The notes below the pieces were generated by a model that was not told the DNA's origin, searched no databases, and saw only the letters and a program-made list of their open reading frames with translations. This document shows positions 7,708 to 15,573 of a stretch of DNA of 64,000 nt, one piece after another. The position numbers were made by a program, and so were the translations under genes. Where the stretch lies: assembly GCA_035906055.1 (NCBI GenBank), contig JAMIFV010000016.1, positions 1 through 64,000 of the forward strand, given 5' to 3'. Within the stretch, counting starts at the first letter, position 1. Each line of letters opens with the position of its first letter. This stretch comes from JAMIFV01 sp035906055 (GTDB taxonomy: Bacteria > Pseudomonadota > Alphaproteobacteria > Rickettsiales > JABCZZ01).

Positions 7708-9159
7708 ATGGCAGCATTCGGCCGGCGCAGTTCGGTGGATAATGCGTCTGCCCCGGCGGGGGCTGGGCCTGTCATACCCGCTGCAAACATGTCGTCTTCC
7801 CCGGCTGCTGCATCCGAGGCGGTGAAGCCGGCGGAAGAGCGCCTGAAGCCGCAGGTGCATGTTGAGGATTCCCCGGCGGATAATGAAAAGCTCAAGGCGC
7901 TTACGCAAGCCAGCGCCACCAAGGATAAGATTTACTCGCTGCTGATGGAGCAGATCGACCTTTCCAGCGCGTCGCGCCTTCCGCGCCCGGACCTGAAGCG
8001 CCAGATCATCGACCTGATCGGTGAGATCGTGATGGAGCAGAAACTGCTCATCAACCAGACCGAGCAGCAGATGCTGGCCAACCAGATCGTGGACGACATG
8101 CTCGGCCTCGGCCCCCTTGAGCCGTTGCTGCAGGACGAGACCATTACGGATATCATGGTCAACGGCCCCAATCAGGTTTATGTGGAGCAGAAAGGCAAGC
8201 TGCGCCTGACGGACGTGAAATTCCGCGATAACGGCCATGTAATGGCCATCGCCCAGCGCATCGTGACGGCGATCGGCAGGCGCGTGGACGAATCCAGCCC
8301 CATATGCGACGCGCGCCTTATGGACGGCAGCCGCGTGAACGTGATAGCGCCGCCCCTTGCCATTCGCGGCTGCAGCGTCTCCATACGTAAATTCTCCAAG
8401 AAGAAGATCACGCTGGATATCATGGCGTCGCAGAAGAATATCTCCGACAATCTCTGCAAGGTGCTGAAAATAGCCGGGGCGATACGCCTGAATATCATCA
8501 TCTCCGGCGGTACGGGTTCGGGTAAAACTACCCTGCTTAACGCGCTCTCGCAGATGATCGACCACGGTGAGCGTATCGTGACCATTGAGGACGCCGCCGA
8601 GTTGCAGTTGCAGCAGCCCCACGTGGTGCCGCTGGAAACAAGGCCCGCCAACCTCGAAGGCGAGGGCGAAATCACCATGCGCGATCTTGTGAAGAACGCG
8701 CTGCGTATGCGGCCTGACCGTATTATCCTTGGCGAGGTGCGCGGCGCGGAATGTATTGATCTTCTGCAGGCCATGAACACGGGCCATGACGGTTCTTTCG
8801 GCACGCTGCACGCCAACAGCCCGCGAGAAGCGCTCACGCGTATGGAAAACATGGTGGGCATGGCGGGCATCAACCTGCCCAGCAAGGCCGTGCGCACGCA
8901 GATAGCCAGCGCCGTGAACCTTATCGTGCAGATCAGCCGCATGCGCGACGGCATCCGCCGCATTACCCACGTTACCGAGCTGGTGGGCATGGAAGGCGAC
9001 GTGATCGTGACGCAGGATCTATTCCATTTTGAATTTCAGGGCGAAGATGAAAAAGGCAAGCTGGTGGGCGAGTTCAAATCCACCGGCCTGCGCCCCAACT
9101 GCATTGCGCAGGCAGCCTATTACGGCCTCGATAAAGCGTTGCTGGAGGCCATGGGATGA
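7708..9159 (+). CDS. cpaF: Tad pilus assembly ATPase CpaF (TadA)
   Basis: CpaF is the secretion-type ATPase that powers Flp pilus extension and retraction. Residues 1-60 are low-complexity and proline/alanine-rich. The ATPase core follows with Walker A IISGGTGSGKTTLLNAL (about residues 267-283), an acidic TIEDAAELQL segment, the PRIILGEVRGAE-like Walker B block (RPDRIILGEVRGAE) and the His box GHDGSFGTLHANSP. The 483-residue length is normal. Its stop overlaps the tadB start (ATGA at 9156). Confidence 0.95.
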   Translation: MAAFGRRSSVDNASAPAGAGPVIPAANMSSSPAAASEAVKPAEERLKPQVHVEDSPADNEKLKALTQASATKDKIYSLLMEQIDLSSASRLPRPDLKRQIIDLIGEIVMEQKLLINQTEQQMLANQIVDDMLGLGPLEPLLQDETITDIMVNGPNQVYVEQKGKLRLTDVKFRDNGHVMAIAQRIVTAIGRRVDESSPICDARLMDGSRVNVIAPPLAIRGCSVSIRKFSKKKITLDIMASQKNISDNLCKVLKIAGAIRLNIIISGGTGSGKTTLLNALSQMIDHGERIVTIEDAAELQLQQPHVVPLETRPANLEGEGEITMRDLVKNALRMRPDRIILGEVRGAECIDLLQAMNTGHDGSFGTLHANSPREALTRMENMVGMAGINLPSKAVRTQIASAVNLIVQISRMRDGIRRITHVTELVGMEGDVIVTQDLFHFEFQGEDEKGKLVGEFKSTGLRPNCIAQAAYYGLDKALLEAMG

Positions 9160-10067
9160 TATCCGCCATCCTGGGCAGCAAAGTAAGCGCAAAACGCATG
9201 GCAAGGGTGACCCGCCGCCGGTCAACTGCCGTTGAGCGTTCATTCGACGCGCTCAGCTTGCGCCGCAAGGCGAAGGGCAGCTCCATCCCCGGACTCAACA
9301 AGCTGTTCAGCGGCTTTGAGCTTACGGCATCCCTGCGTGCCAAACTGGAGCGCGCGGGCATGAGTATCGGCGCGGAAATGTTTATCACGCTGTGCGTGTC
9401 TATTATCGTTGCGTTCGTGCTGCTGTTCGTGCTGCTCAAGAAAAAGATTATTATCGGCGTGGCGCTGGGCCTGTTCTTCGGGTTCCTGGTGCCGAGGTTT
9501 ATCGTGAACTTCCGCGCCAACAAGCGCATCAAGAAGTTCCTCATATTGTTCCCCGACGCGATCGATTTTATCGTGCGCGGCCTGCGCTCCGGCCTTCCGG
9601 TATCGGAATCCATGAACATGGTAGGCAAGGAAATGGAACAGCCCATCGCGGGCATATTCGCCGATATAGGTGAATCGGTGAAACTGGGCGTCTCGCTGGA
9701 AAAAGCGCTGCAGGACACGGCAAAAAGGCTGAAATCCACGGAGTTCAACTTCTTCACCACCACCATCATCCTGCAGAGGGAAACAGGCGGCAATCTTTCG
9801 GAGATCCTCAACAACCTCGCCGATGTGCTGCGCAAGCGCTACATGATGCGCATGAAGATCAAGGCGATGTCTTCCGAAGCCAAGGCTTCGGCGATGATCG
9901 TGGGCTCGTTGCCGTTCATCGTTATCGCCGCGCTTACGTTCGTGGCGCCCGACTACCTGACGCCGCTGATAGAAACTTCCAGCGGCAATATCGCCGCCGG
10001 GTGCGCAGCGCTCAGCCTTACGCTTGGTATCACGATCATGATCAAAATGTCGCAGTTCGAGATATAG
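9156..10067 (+). CDS. tadB: Tad pilus inner-membrane platform protein TadB
   Basis: A type II secretion F-domain protein of 303 residues that forms, with TadC, the inner-membrane platform on which CpaF acts. It has two hydrophobic segments near residues 78-115 (FITLCVSIIVAFVLLFVLL and the following one). The GSPII_F domain includes FLILFPDAIDFIVRGLRSGLP and the ETGGNLSEILNNLADVLRKR motif, and C-terminal helices end the protein. It begins within the cpaF stop and runs into tadC after 14 bases. Confidence 0.92.
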   Translation: MISAILGSKVSAKRMARVTRRRSTAVERSFDALSLRRKAKGSSIPGLNKLFSGFELTASLRAKLERAGMSIGAEMFITLCVSIIVAFVLLFVLLKKKIIIGVALGLFFGFLVPRFIVNFRANKRIKKFLILFPDAIDFIVRGLRSGLPVSESMNMVGKEMEQPIAGIFADIGESVKLGVSLEKALQDTAKRLKSTEFNFFTTTIILQRETGGNLSEILNNLADVLRKRYMMRMKIKAMSSEAKASAMIVGSLPFIVIAALTFVAPDYLTPLIETSSGNIAAGCAALSLTLGITIMIKMSQFEI

Positions 10068-10081
10068 GGGGCACCTTCCAG

Positions 10082-11050
10082 ATGTTTTCAAACCTGCTCG
10101 TAGGATTGCCAGTAGACTCCGCCATGTTCCTGTTCGTGGCGGTTATCACGATCATCGTGGTGTGGTTCTTCATCAAAAACGTGCTGCACCATAACAAGTT
10201 TGCCACCCGCGTGAAAGCACTGCAGGAACGCCGCACACAGTTGCGTGCCGAACTGGTCAACACCCGCAAGCGCACGCGCAGGCAACAGGCCCCGGTGGGC
10301 ATGGGCATGATGCGCGCCGTGGTGAACAAGTTCAACCTTCTGCAGAAATCGCAGGTCGGCAAGATCAATCATATGCTCATCAACGCGGGCTACCGTTCCA
10401 AGGACGCCATCTTCATCTATGCGTTCTTCCAGCTTGTGCTGCCCATCTTCTTCCTTGTGATCGCCATTATCATCTCCAAGATTGATTTCTCCCAGCCGTT
10501 TGCTGTGAAGTGGAGGCCCCTGTTTGTGCTAGGCTCGGCCTATCTCGGCCTGAAGCTGCCCAGCATCCTTGTGCTCAACGCGCGCAACAAGCGCTATTAT
10601 GAAGTTCAGAAGTCGCTTTCCGATACGCTTGACCTGCTCATGATCTGCGCGGAAGCGGGCTTAAGCCTTGCCGCCGCGCTGGACAGGGTATCGCGCGAAT
10701 TGATGCTGGCCTATCCCGAAATGGCCGAGGAACTCATGCTCACCTCTATCGAGATAGGCTTCCTGCCGGACAGGAAGAAGGCGCTGCAAAACCTTGCGGA
10801 GCGTGTGGATATGCCGGAAATACGAAACATTGTGGGCGTGCTTATCCAGACGGAGAAATACGGCACGCCGATCGCTCAGGCGCTGCGCGTGCTGGCCGCC
10901 GAATTCCGCACTGCGCGCATGCTGCGCGCCGAACAGAAAGCGGCAAGGCTGCCTGCCATCATGACCGTGCCGATGATCATATTCATCCTGCCGACACTCT
11001 TTATAGTGGTGCTGTCACCCGCGCTTATACGCGTCTCGCATAATATGTGA
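10082..11050 (+). CDS. tadC: Tad pilus inner-membrane platform protein TadC
   Basis: The second F-domain platform protein, about 322 residues. A membrane segment (MFLFVAVITIIVVWFFI) opens the protein, and two further ones lie near residues 116-165. The domain signature includes LSDTLDLLMICAEAGLSLAAALDRV and a TEKYGTPIAQALRVLA segment. The ATG at 10082 is preceded by a GGGGG stretch about ten bases upstream. It is the last gene of the rightward Tad run; repeats and then a convergent gene follow. Confidence 0.9.
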   Translation: MFSNLLVGLPVDSAMFLFVAVITIIVVWFFIKNVLHHNKFATRVKALQERRTQLRAELVNTRKRTRRQQAPVGMGMMRAVVNKFNLLQKSQVGKINHMLINAGYRSKDAIFIYAFFQLVLPIFFLVIAIIISKIDFSQPFAVKWRPLFVLGSAYLGLKLPSILVLNARNKRYYEVQKSLSDTLDLLMICAEAGLSLAAALDRVSRELMLAYPEMAEELMLTSIEIGFLPDRKKALQNLAERVDMPEIRNIVGVLIQTEKYGTPIAQALRVLAAEFRTARMLRAEQKAARLPAIMTVPMIIFILPTLFIVVLSPALIRVSHNM

Positions 11051-11176
11051 TAGCGCACTTTCCATTTAATCGTTCGCGTTGTTATCCATCGGTCTCGGTG
11101 TGCTCATGTACTGCGCGTACACTGCGCGCACCTCGCCTCGGCTGCCTAGCGAACAATTAAAGCGAAAACGCTCTAT
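11051..11176. repeat. Dispersed palindromic repeat, family D copy 1
   Basis: A 126-base imperfect palindrome. The ends (TTTAATCGTTCGC on the left, GCGAACAATTAAA on the right) are inverted copies, and the centre is CTCATGTACTGCGCGTACAC. A nearly identical copy lies at 54620-54743, differing at only a handful of positions by eye. It has no coding capacity and follows tadC directly. Confidence 0.8.
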
Positions 11177-11208
11177 AGTCATTTCCTGAATTGGCGCAGT
11201 GAATTGCG

Positions 11209-11275
11209 GGCTCAGCACTCAATAAACTGATGCTTTCTTTTCCTCTTCCGCTTTGCAGGAGGGGGAATGTATAAA
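11209..11275. repeat. Dispersed repeat, family E copy 2
   Basis: Starts GGCTCAGCACT and contains CTTTTCCTCTTCCGCTTTGC followed by AGGAGG. It aligns closely with the left and central part of the copy at 56361-56437. The right outer arm is not recognisable here, so this copy looks degraded. With family D copy 1 it fills the gap between tadC and the convergent TPR gene. Confidence 0.6.
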
Positions 11276-11311
11276 ATCAGAGCAATCACGCGAAGCGAAA
11301 GCGTTCGAGAG

Positions 11312-12838
11312 TCACCAGTTGTCCGATTGCGCCGGTGCGGGTACGAGGGGTTTATCCTCATCCGCGAGCTTTGCCGCTTCCCTGCTGTTGAGCACATCGC
11401 TGGGCGACATTCTGGCTTCCCTGGCGGATAAGGCCTTCTGCGAAACCTTAACCACTCTTGCCCTATTCTGTTCACCGGCGGCTGGCTGGAGGATGTGCAC
11501 GTCTTCTGCTGGCATGGATTCCAGCAGCTTCGCCGCTTCCCTGCTGTTGAGTATGTCGCTGGGGGATGGTTTCACTACCACAGGCTTTTTATTGCCTCCG
11601 GCGGAAGGCTGCAGGTTCAGAACGTCTTCGTTCTTCAGGCCGTCTTCCTGAGCTTTGGGCAATTCGCTTTCAGGCACTGCCCCGGTTTCTTTCGGCGCAG
11701 GCATCGTGGTCAGCATTTTATGCTGTACGGCAGGTGCGGCAGGCTCCTCTGGCGGCAGCATGCGTATCGGCTCGATGGGTTTGGGCGAAGGCGTGTACTG
11801 GTCCACGTAGTTGGGATTGGCAATCTTAACGGGGATGCTTGCGGCAACCGGGGCGGTTTTTTCAGGAGGCGGGGACGGCGACTGTGCGACAGGGGCCTGC
11901 ATTACCGGTGCTGCAACTGGCTGCACGGCGGCGGGGTATTGCGTCAGGTTCTTCATGGGGGGCGGCGGCGGTGGCGGAAGTTCGCCTTCTTCACCCGCGA
12001 CCGACACAGTCACTGGCTTGCTGGCGATGCTGGCGGGCGGCATCGCGGGCATGTTCTTTTTCAGGGAGCTCATGCCTTTGGTTTCGGAGAAATGCTGATA
12101 GAAACGGATATTCTCTTTCATCTGTTTGAGCGAGATATCCTTGCTGCCGATACGCATGGCGGTTTCCATATCACCCAGAAGGCCGTAGGCGAGCGCAAGG
12201 TTCTGGCGCGACTGCGGGGTGGAACCCTTTGTCTTCATCATCGGTTCCAGTGTCTCAATGGCGGTATGGTATTCACCCGATAATATATAGGACATGGAGA
12301 GGTTGGTTTTGAAATCCGCTTCTTCCGAAGGGCTGAGCGATAATGCTTTCCTGTAGGATTGCTGCGCCTGCTTGTATTGCCCCAGCGTATCCAGCGCCAC
12401 GCCCTGGCTGTTATAGACATAGGCGTTGCTGTTGCCGCTGGCGATAGCGCCGTCCAGAAGCTCCAGCGCGCTCGGCGCCTTGCCAGCGCTGATAAGGCTG
12501 TTGGCATAAGCGCGCATCAGGTCCGCATTGCCCGGATTGGCGCTGTAGGCTTTGTCAAGAATGGCAACCGCGCTTTCCGCCTTGTTATTGCGCGTATAGA
12601 AAGAGGCAAGCTCAATGGAGGATTGCGCGGAGCCGCTTTCAGCGAGCCTGGTAAACATGCGCTCGGCGGCGGCAAGGTCGCCACCGGCTTCAGACGCCAT
12701 GGCAAGCTTTCGCTGCAAATCAGCGTTGTCGGAGACGATCGCTTCCTTGTTGTTTTTCTCTCCGGCATCGAATCCGGGCGAACATGCCGTGAGCATCGTG
12801 CTGCTGAGGGCAATGATCCAGAATGATGATGCGCGCAT
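11312..12838 (-). CDS. TPR lipoprotein, TadD-like
   Basis: A 508-residue lipoprotein with the leader MRASSFWIIALSSTMLTACS (lipobox LTAC). Tetratricopeptide repeats span about residues 45-270 (LAAAERMFTRLAESGSAQSS, YKQAQQSYRKALSLSPSEEA). TadD, a TPR lipoprotein, is a standard Tad component, and the position at the end of the locus fits, although the gene is convergent with it. The C-terminal half is low-complexity: a run of seven prolines near 340, then a duplicated block (SPSDILNSREAAKLLE and SPSDVLNSREAAKLAD), also visible in DNA near 11388 and 11533. The start at 12838 was chosen because it begins the leader. Confidence 0.75.
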   Translation of the reverse strand: MRASSFWIIALSSTMLTACSPGFDAGEKNNKEAIVSDNADLQRKLAMASEAGGDLAAAERMFTRLAESGSAQSSIELASFYTRNNKAESAVAILDKAYSANPGNADLMRAYANSLISAGKAPSALELLDGAIASGNSNAYVYNSQGVALDTLGQYKQAQQSYRKALSLSPSEEADFKTNLSMSYILSGEYHTAIETLEPMMKTKGSTPQSRQNLALAYGLLGDMETAMRIGSKDISLKQMKENIRFYQHFSETKGMSSLKKNMPAMPPASIASKPVTVSVAGEEGELPPPPPPPMKNLTQYPAAVQPVAAPVMQAPVAQSPSPPPEKTAPVAASIPVKIANPNYVDQYTPSPKPIEPIRMLPPEEPAAPAVQHKMLTTMPAPKETGAVPESELPKAQEDGLKNEDVLNLQPSAGGNKKPVVVKPSPSDILNSREAAKLLESMPAEDVHILQPAAGEQNRARVVKVSQKALSAREARMSPSDVLNSREAAKLADEDKPLVPAPAQSDNW

Positions 12839-12887
12839 AAAATCCCCTATAAGCAAAAACGCTTTAACTCGTGGGATAGTAACGTCT

Positions 12888-14906
12888 TTAGTTGTTTGCC
12901 GCAAGCGGCGCGCTGGAATGTTTCTTATCAATCTGCTGCACCGCGAAAGCAAACACATCGTCCGCATCCATGTACGACGTATCGATCTGTATCGCGTCGT
13001 CGGAAGGAACCAGCGGCGCTGCCGCGCGCGTGGAATCGCGCTGGTCGCGTTCGCGCAGGTCTTCGAGCACGGAGCTGTATACTACTTCTATGCCCTCGCC
13101 CTGCAATTCGCGGTGGCGGCGGTCGGCGCGTGTTTCAAGGCTGGCGGTGATGAAGAACTTCACGTCGGCATCCGGGCAGACCACGGTGCCGATATCCCTG
13201 CCGTCCAGCACGGCGCCTTTGCCGCTGGCGGCGAAGTTGCGCTGGAAGTCGAGCAATACGGCGCGCACTTCTGGTATGGCGGAAATGACTGAAGCCGCGT
13301 TACCCACGCGCTCCTGCCGCAGGCGCGGGTTGGTGAGGTCATTTTCGGTCAGGTCGCGCGCGGCGTCGATGGCAGCCTGTTTGTCGTAAGGGTCTTTCTC
13401 GGAATAGACCAGCTTCAACCCCACCGCGCGGTAAAGGCTGCCTGTGTCGAGGTAGGGGATATCGTAATGCTCGCTGATGCGGCGTGCGAGCGTACCTTTG
13501 CCGGAAGCGGCGGGGCCGTCCACCGCAACGACAAAACTTTTTTTCGCCGTGTTCACTACGGCTGAATGCACAAGGCTTATCCTGGCACCTGCATTGTTGA
13601 ACAGTTCCGCAAAGCTGGGGAAGCTGGTGGCGATGGCGGTGGTGTCGTCCACTTCCACGGGGTTTTCACTGGCCATGCCCATCACGAGGAAACTCATGGC
13701 GATGCGGTGGTCGAAATGGGTTTTAATAATTCCGCCGCCCACCGGGTGCCGGTTGCCGTGAACAATCAGCGTATCACCCTGAATCTCGGAGCTTACGCCG
13801 CAGGCCAGCAGCCCGTCATGCACCGACTGCAGGCGATTGCTTTCTTTGACCTTCAGTTCCGCAAGGCCGTGCATGGTGGTAGTGCCGCTGGCAAAGCTCG
13901 CCGCCACGGCGAGTATGGGGTATTCGTCGATCATGGAAGGCGCTACATGCGCGGGCACGTCCACACCGCGCAATGTGCTGTGACGCACCTGCAGGTCGGC
14001 AACTTCTTCACCTGCGCTGATGCGCTTATTAAGGTAGGTTATGGATGCACCCATCTGCTGCAGCACGGTGAACAGGCCGGTACGCAGCGGGTTGATGCAT
14101 ATGTTGGGGATGGTGATGTCAGAGCCCGCAACGATAAGCGCGGCAACGACCGGGAAGGCGGCGGAAGAGGGGTCAGACGGTACGAGCAGGTGCCGTTCCG
14201 CGCGCTCAATCTTCTGATGGCCGTTGACGGAAATGACGGTGCCTCTGGCTTTGTCGTGTTCCACCGATACTTGCCAGCCGAAATGGCGCAGCATGCGTTC
14301 GGTATGGTCGCGCGTGGCTTCGGGCTCGATAACGGTGGTGGTGCCTGCGGTGTTGAGGCCCGCAAGCAGAATGGCGGACTTTACCTGCGCCGAAGCGACG
14401 GGCAGGGTGTAGCTGATGGGCATGGGACTGGCTGTGCCGGTAACGGCGGCGGGCAGTTTGCTGCCTTCGCGGGTTTCCACATGTGCGCCGATCTGTTCAA
14501 GCGGGGTTATCACGCGCTTCATCGGGCGGGAGCGCAGGCTGTCATCGCCGGTGAAAAACACGCGGAACGGATAAGTGGAAACCAGCCCCATCAGCAGCCT
14601 TGTGCTGGTGCCGGAATTGCCCATGTCTAAAATATTGGCAGGTTCGCAAAGCCCGCCAGCCCCCACTCCATGGATGCACCAGCGGCCTGAGAGGTCTCGG
14701 GTCACGGTAACGCCCATCTGGCGCAATGCCTCGGCGGTGCGCAGCACGTCTTCCCCTTCGAGCAGTCCTTCTATTGTGGTTCTGCCTAATGCCTGTGAGG
14801 AAAGGATGAGGGCGCGGTGCGAGATGGATTTATCGCCAGGCACGGCGATTTTTCCGCGGAAACTGGTGGCTTTGAGCGATCGTGCCGGTAGGGGGGGATG
14901 GTACAT
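12888..14906 (-). CDS. aroA-cmk: Fused EPSP synthase / cytidylate kinase
   Basis: One uninterrupted frame of 672 residues encodes two enzymes. Residues 1 to about 440 are 5-enolpyruvylshikimate-3-phosphate synthase (shikimate pathway): PGDKSISHRALI, GNSGTSTRLLMG, RPM, and DHRIAMSFLVMG near the C-terminus. From about residue 450 comes cytidylate kinase (CMP/dCMP phosphorylation): VVAVDGPAASGKGTLARRI, LDTGSLYRAVG, DGRDIGTVVCPDA. The two are joined with almost no linker (ARISLVHSAVVNTAKKS). In most alphaproteobacteria the two genes are neighbours rather than fused. The start at 14906 places the conserved N-terminus correctly. Confidence 0.93.
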   Translation of the reverse strand: MYHPPLPARSLKATSFRGKIAVPGDKSISHRALILSSQALGRTTIEGLLEGEDVLRTAEALRQMGVTVTRDLSGRWCIHGVGAGGLCEPANILDMGNSGTSTRLLMGLVSTYPFRVFFTGDDSLRSRPMKRVITPLEQIGAHVETREGSKLPAAVTGTASPMPISYTLPVASAQVKSAILLAGLNTAGTTTVIEPEATRDHTERMLRHFGWQVSVEHDKARGTVISVNGHQKIERAERHLLVPSDPSSAAFPVVAALIVAGSDITIPNICINPLRTGLFTVLQQMGASITYLNKRISAGEEVADLQVRHSTLRGVDVPAHVAPSMIDEYPILAVAASFASGTTTMHGLAELKVKESNRLQSVHDGLLACGVSSEIQGDTLIVHGNRHPVGGGIIKTHFDHRIAMSFLVMGMASENPVEVDDTTAIATSFPSFAELFNNAGARISLVHSAVVNTAKKSFVVAVDGPAASGKGTLARRISEHYDIPYLDTGSLYRAVGLKLVYSEKDPYDKQAAIDAARDLTENDLTNPRLRQERVGNAASVISAIPEVRAVLLDFQRNFAASGKGAVLDGRDIGTVVCPDADVKFFITASLETRADRRHRELQGEGIEVVYSSVLEDLRERDQRDSTRAAAPLVPSDDAIQIDTSYMDADDVFAFAVQQIDKKHSSAPLAANN

Positions 14907-15062
14907 TGCAAGAAAAGGTTGACTAAAAATTAATAAATTATAACGTGTTAATGCAGTATATTGGTAGTGCAAATGATACGGAAATTGAATAATATAAAAA
15001 CTCGATTATACCTATACTGACGGAAAAACAATAATAATAGTCTATTACAGGGAGCCTCTATT

Positions 15063-15557
15063 GTGACTAATCCAGCCTTGGGTACCAAACGATCCTGTCC
15101 GCAATGCAAAGCAAACTACTATGACTTGAACAAGTCACCAGCCATCTGTCCCAAATGCACGCACCAGTTCGATCCCGCGTCGCTGGTGCGCAGTAAAAAG
15201 AAGGCAGTGCGCCGTTCGGCGGAAGATGAGGCTGCGATCAGGAAAGCGGCTGCCAAAAAAGACGAATTACAGAAAAAGAAGAAATCGTCCGATGATGGTG
15301 ACGTGGATGGGCACGATATTGAGGAAATGGAGGACATGGACAGCATGGACGACGTGGACGAACTCAATAAACTTGAGGAAGACGAGGACGAACAGCTTGC
15401 CGAGGACGATGCGGACGAAGAAGCCATCATCGAAGAGCTTGATACGGGCGGCAAGACCCTTGTCGATAATATCGAGGAAGAAGAAGCGCAGGCGCTTGTT
15501 GACGAGATAGAGGACGAGCGCAACGAATCCAGAAAACCGGCAAAACCTAAGAAGTAA
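15063..15557 (+). CDS. FYDLN-type acidic zinc-ribbon-like protein (TIGR02300 family)
   Basis: A 164-residue protein found widely in alphaproteobacteria, of unknown function. The N-terminus has two CxxC pairs around the family motif (CPQCKANYYDLNKSPAICPKC, residues about 14-34), probably a small zinc ribbon. A basic patch (SKKKAVRRSAEDE) follows. The rest is extremely acidic (MEDMDSMDDVDELNKLEEDE) and likely disordered. The start is GTG at 15063, preceded by AGGGAG at 15050. It is divergent from aroA-cmk, a common arrangement for this family. Confidence 0.85.
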   Translation: MTNPALGTKRSCPQCKANYYDLNKSPAICPKCTHQFDPASLVRSKKKAVRRSAEDEAAIRKAAAKKDELQKKKKSSDDGDVDGHDIEEMEDMDSMDDVDELNKLEEDEDEQLAEDDADEEAIIEELDTGGKTLVDNIEEEEAQALVDEIEDERNESRKPAKPKK

Positions 15558-15573
15558 TCACAGGCAGTTGACT

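Noticed and set aside
7687..8970. 427-codon frame opposite cpaF
   Set aside because: It is a shadow of a strongly conserved ATPase; the composition is typical of antisense translation.
13566..14630. 354-codon frame opposite aroA
   Set aside because: It is His/Gly/Arg-rich, without any recognised motif, and fully covered by EPSP synthase on the other strand.
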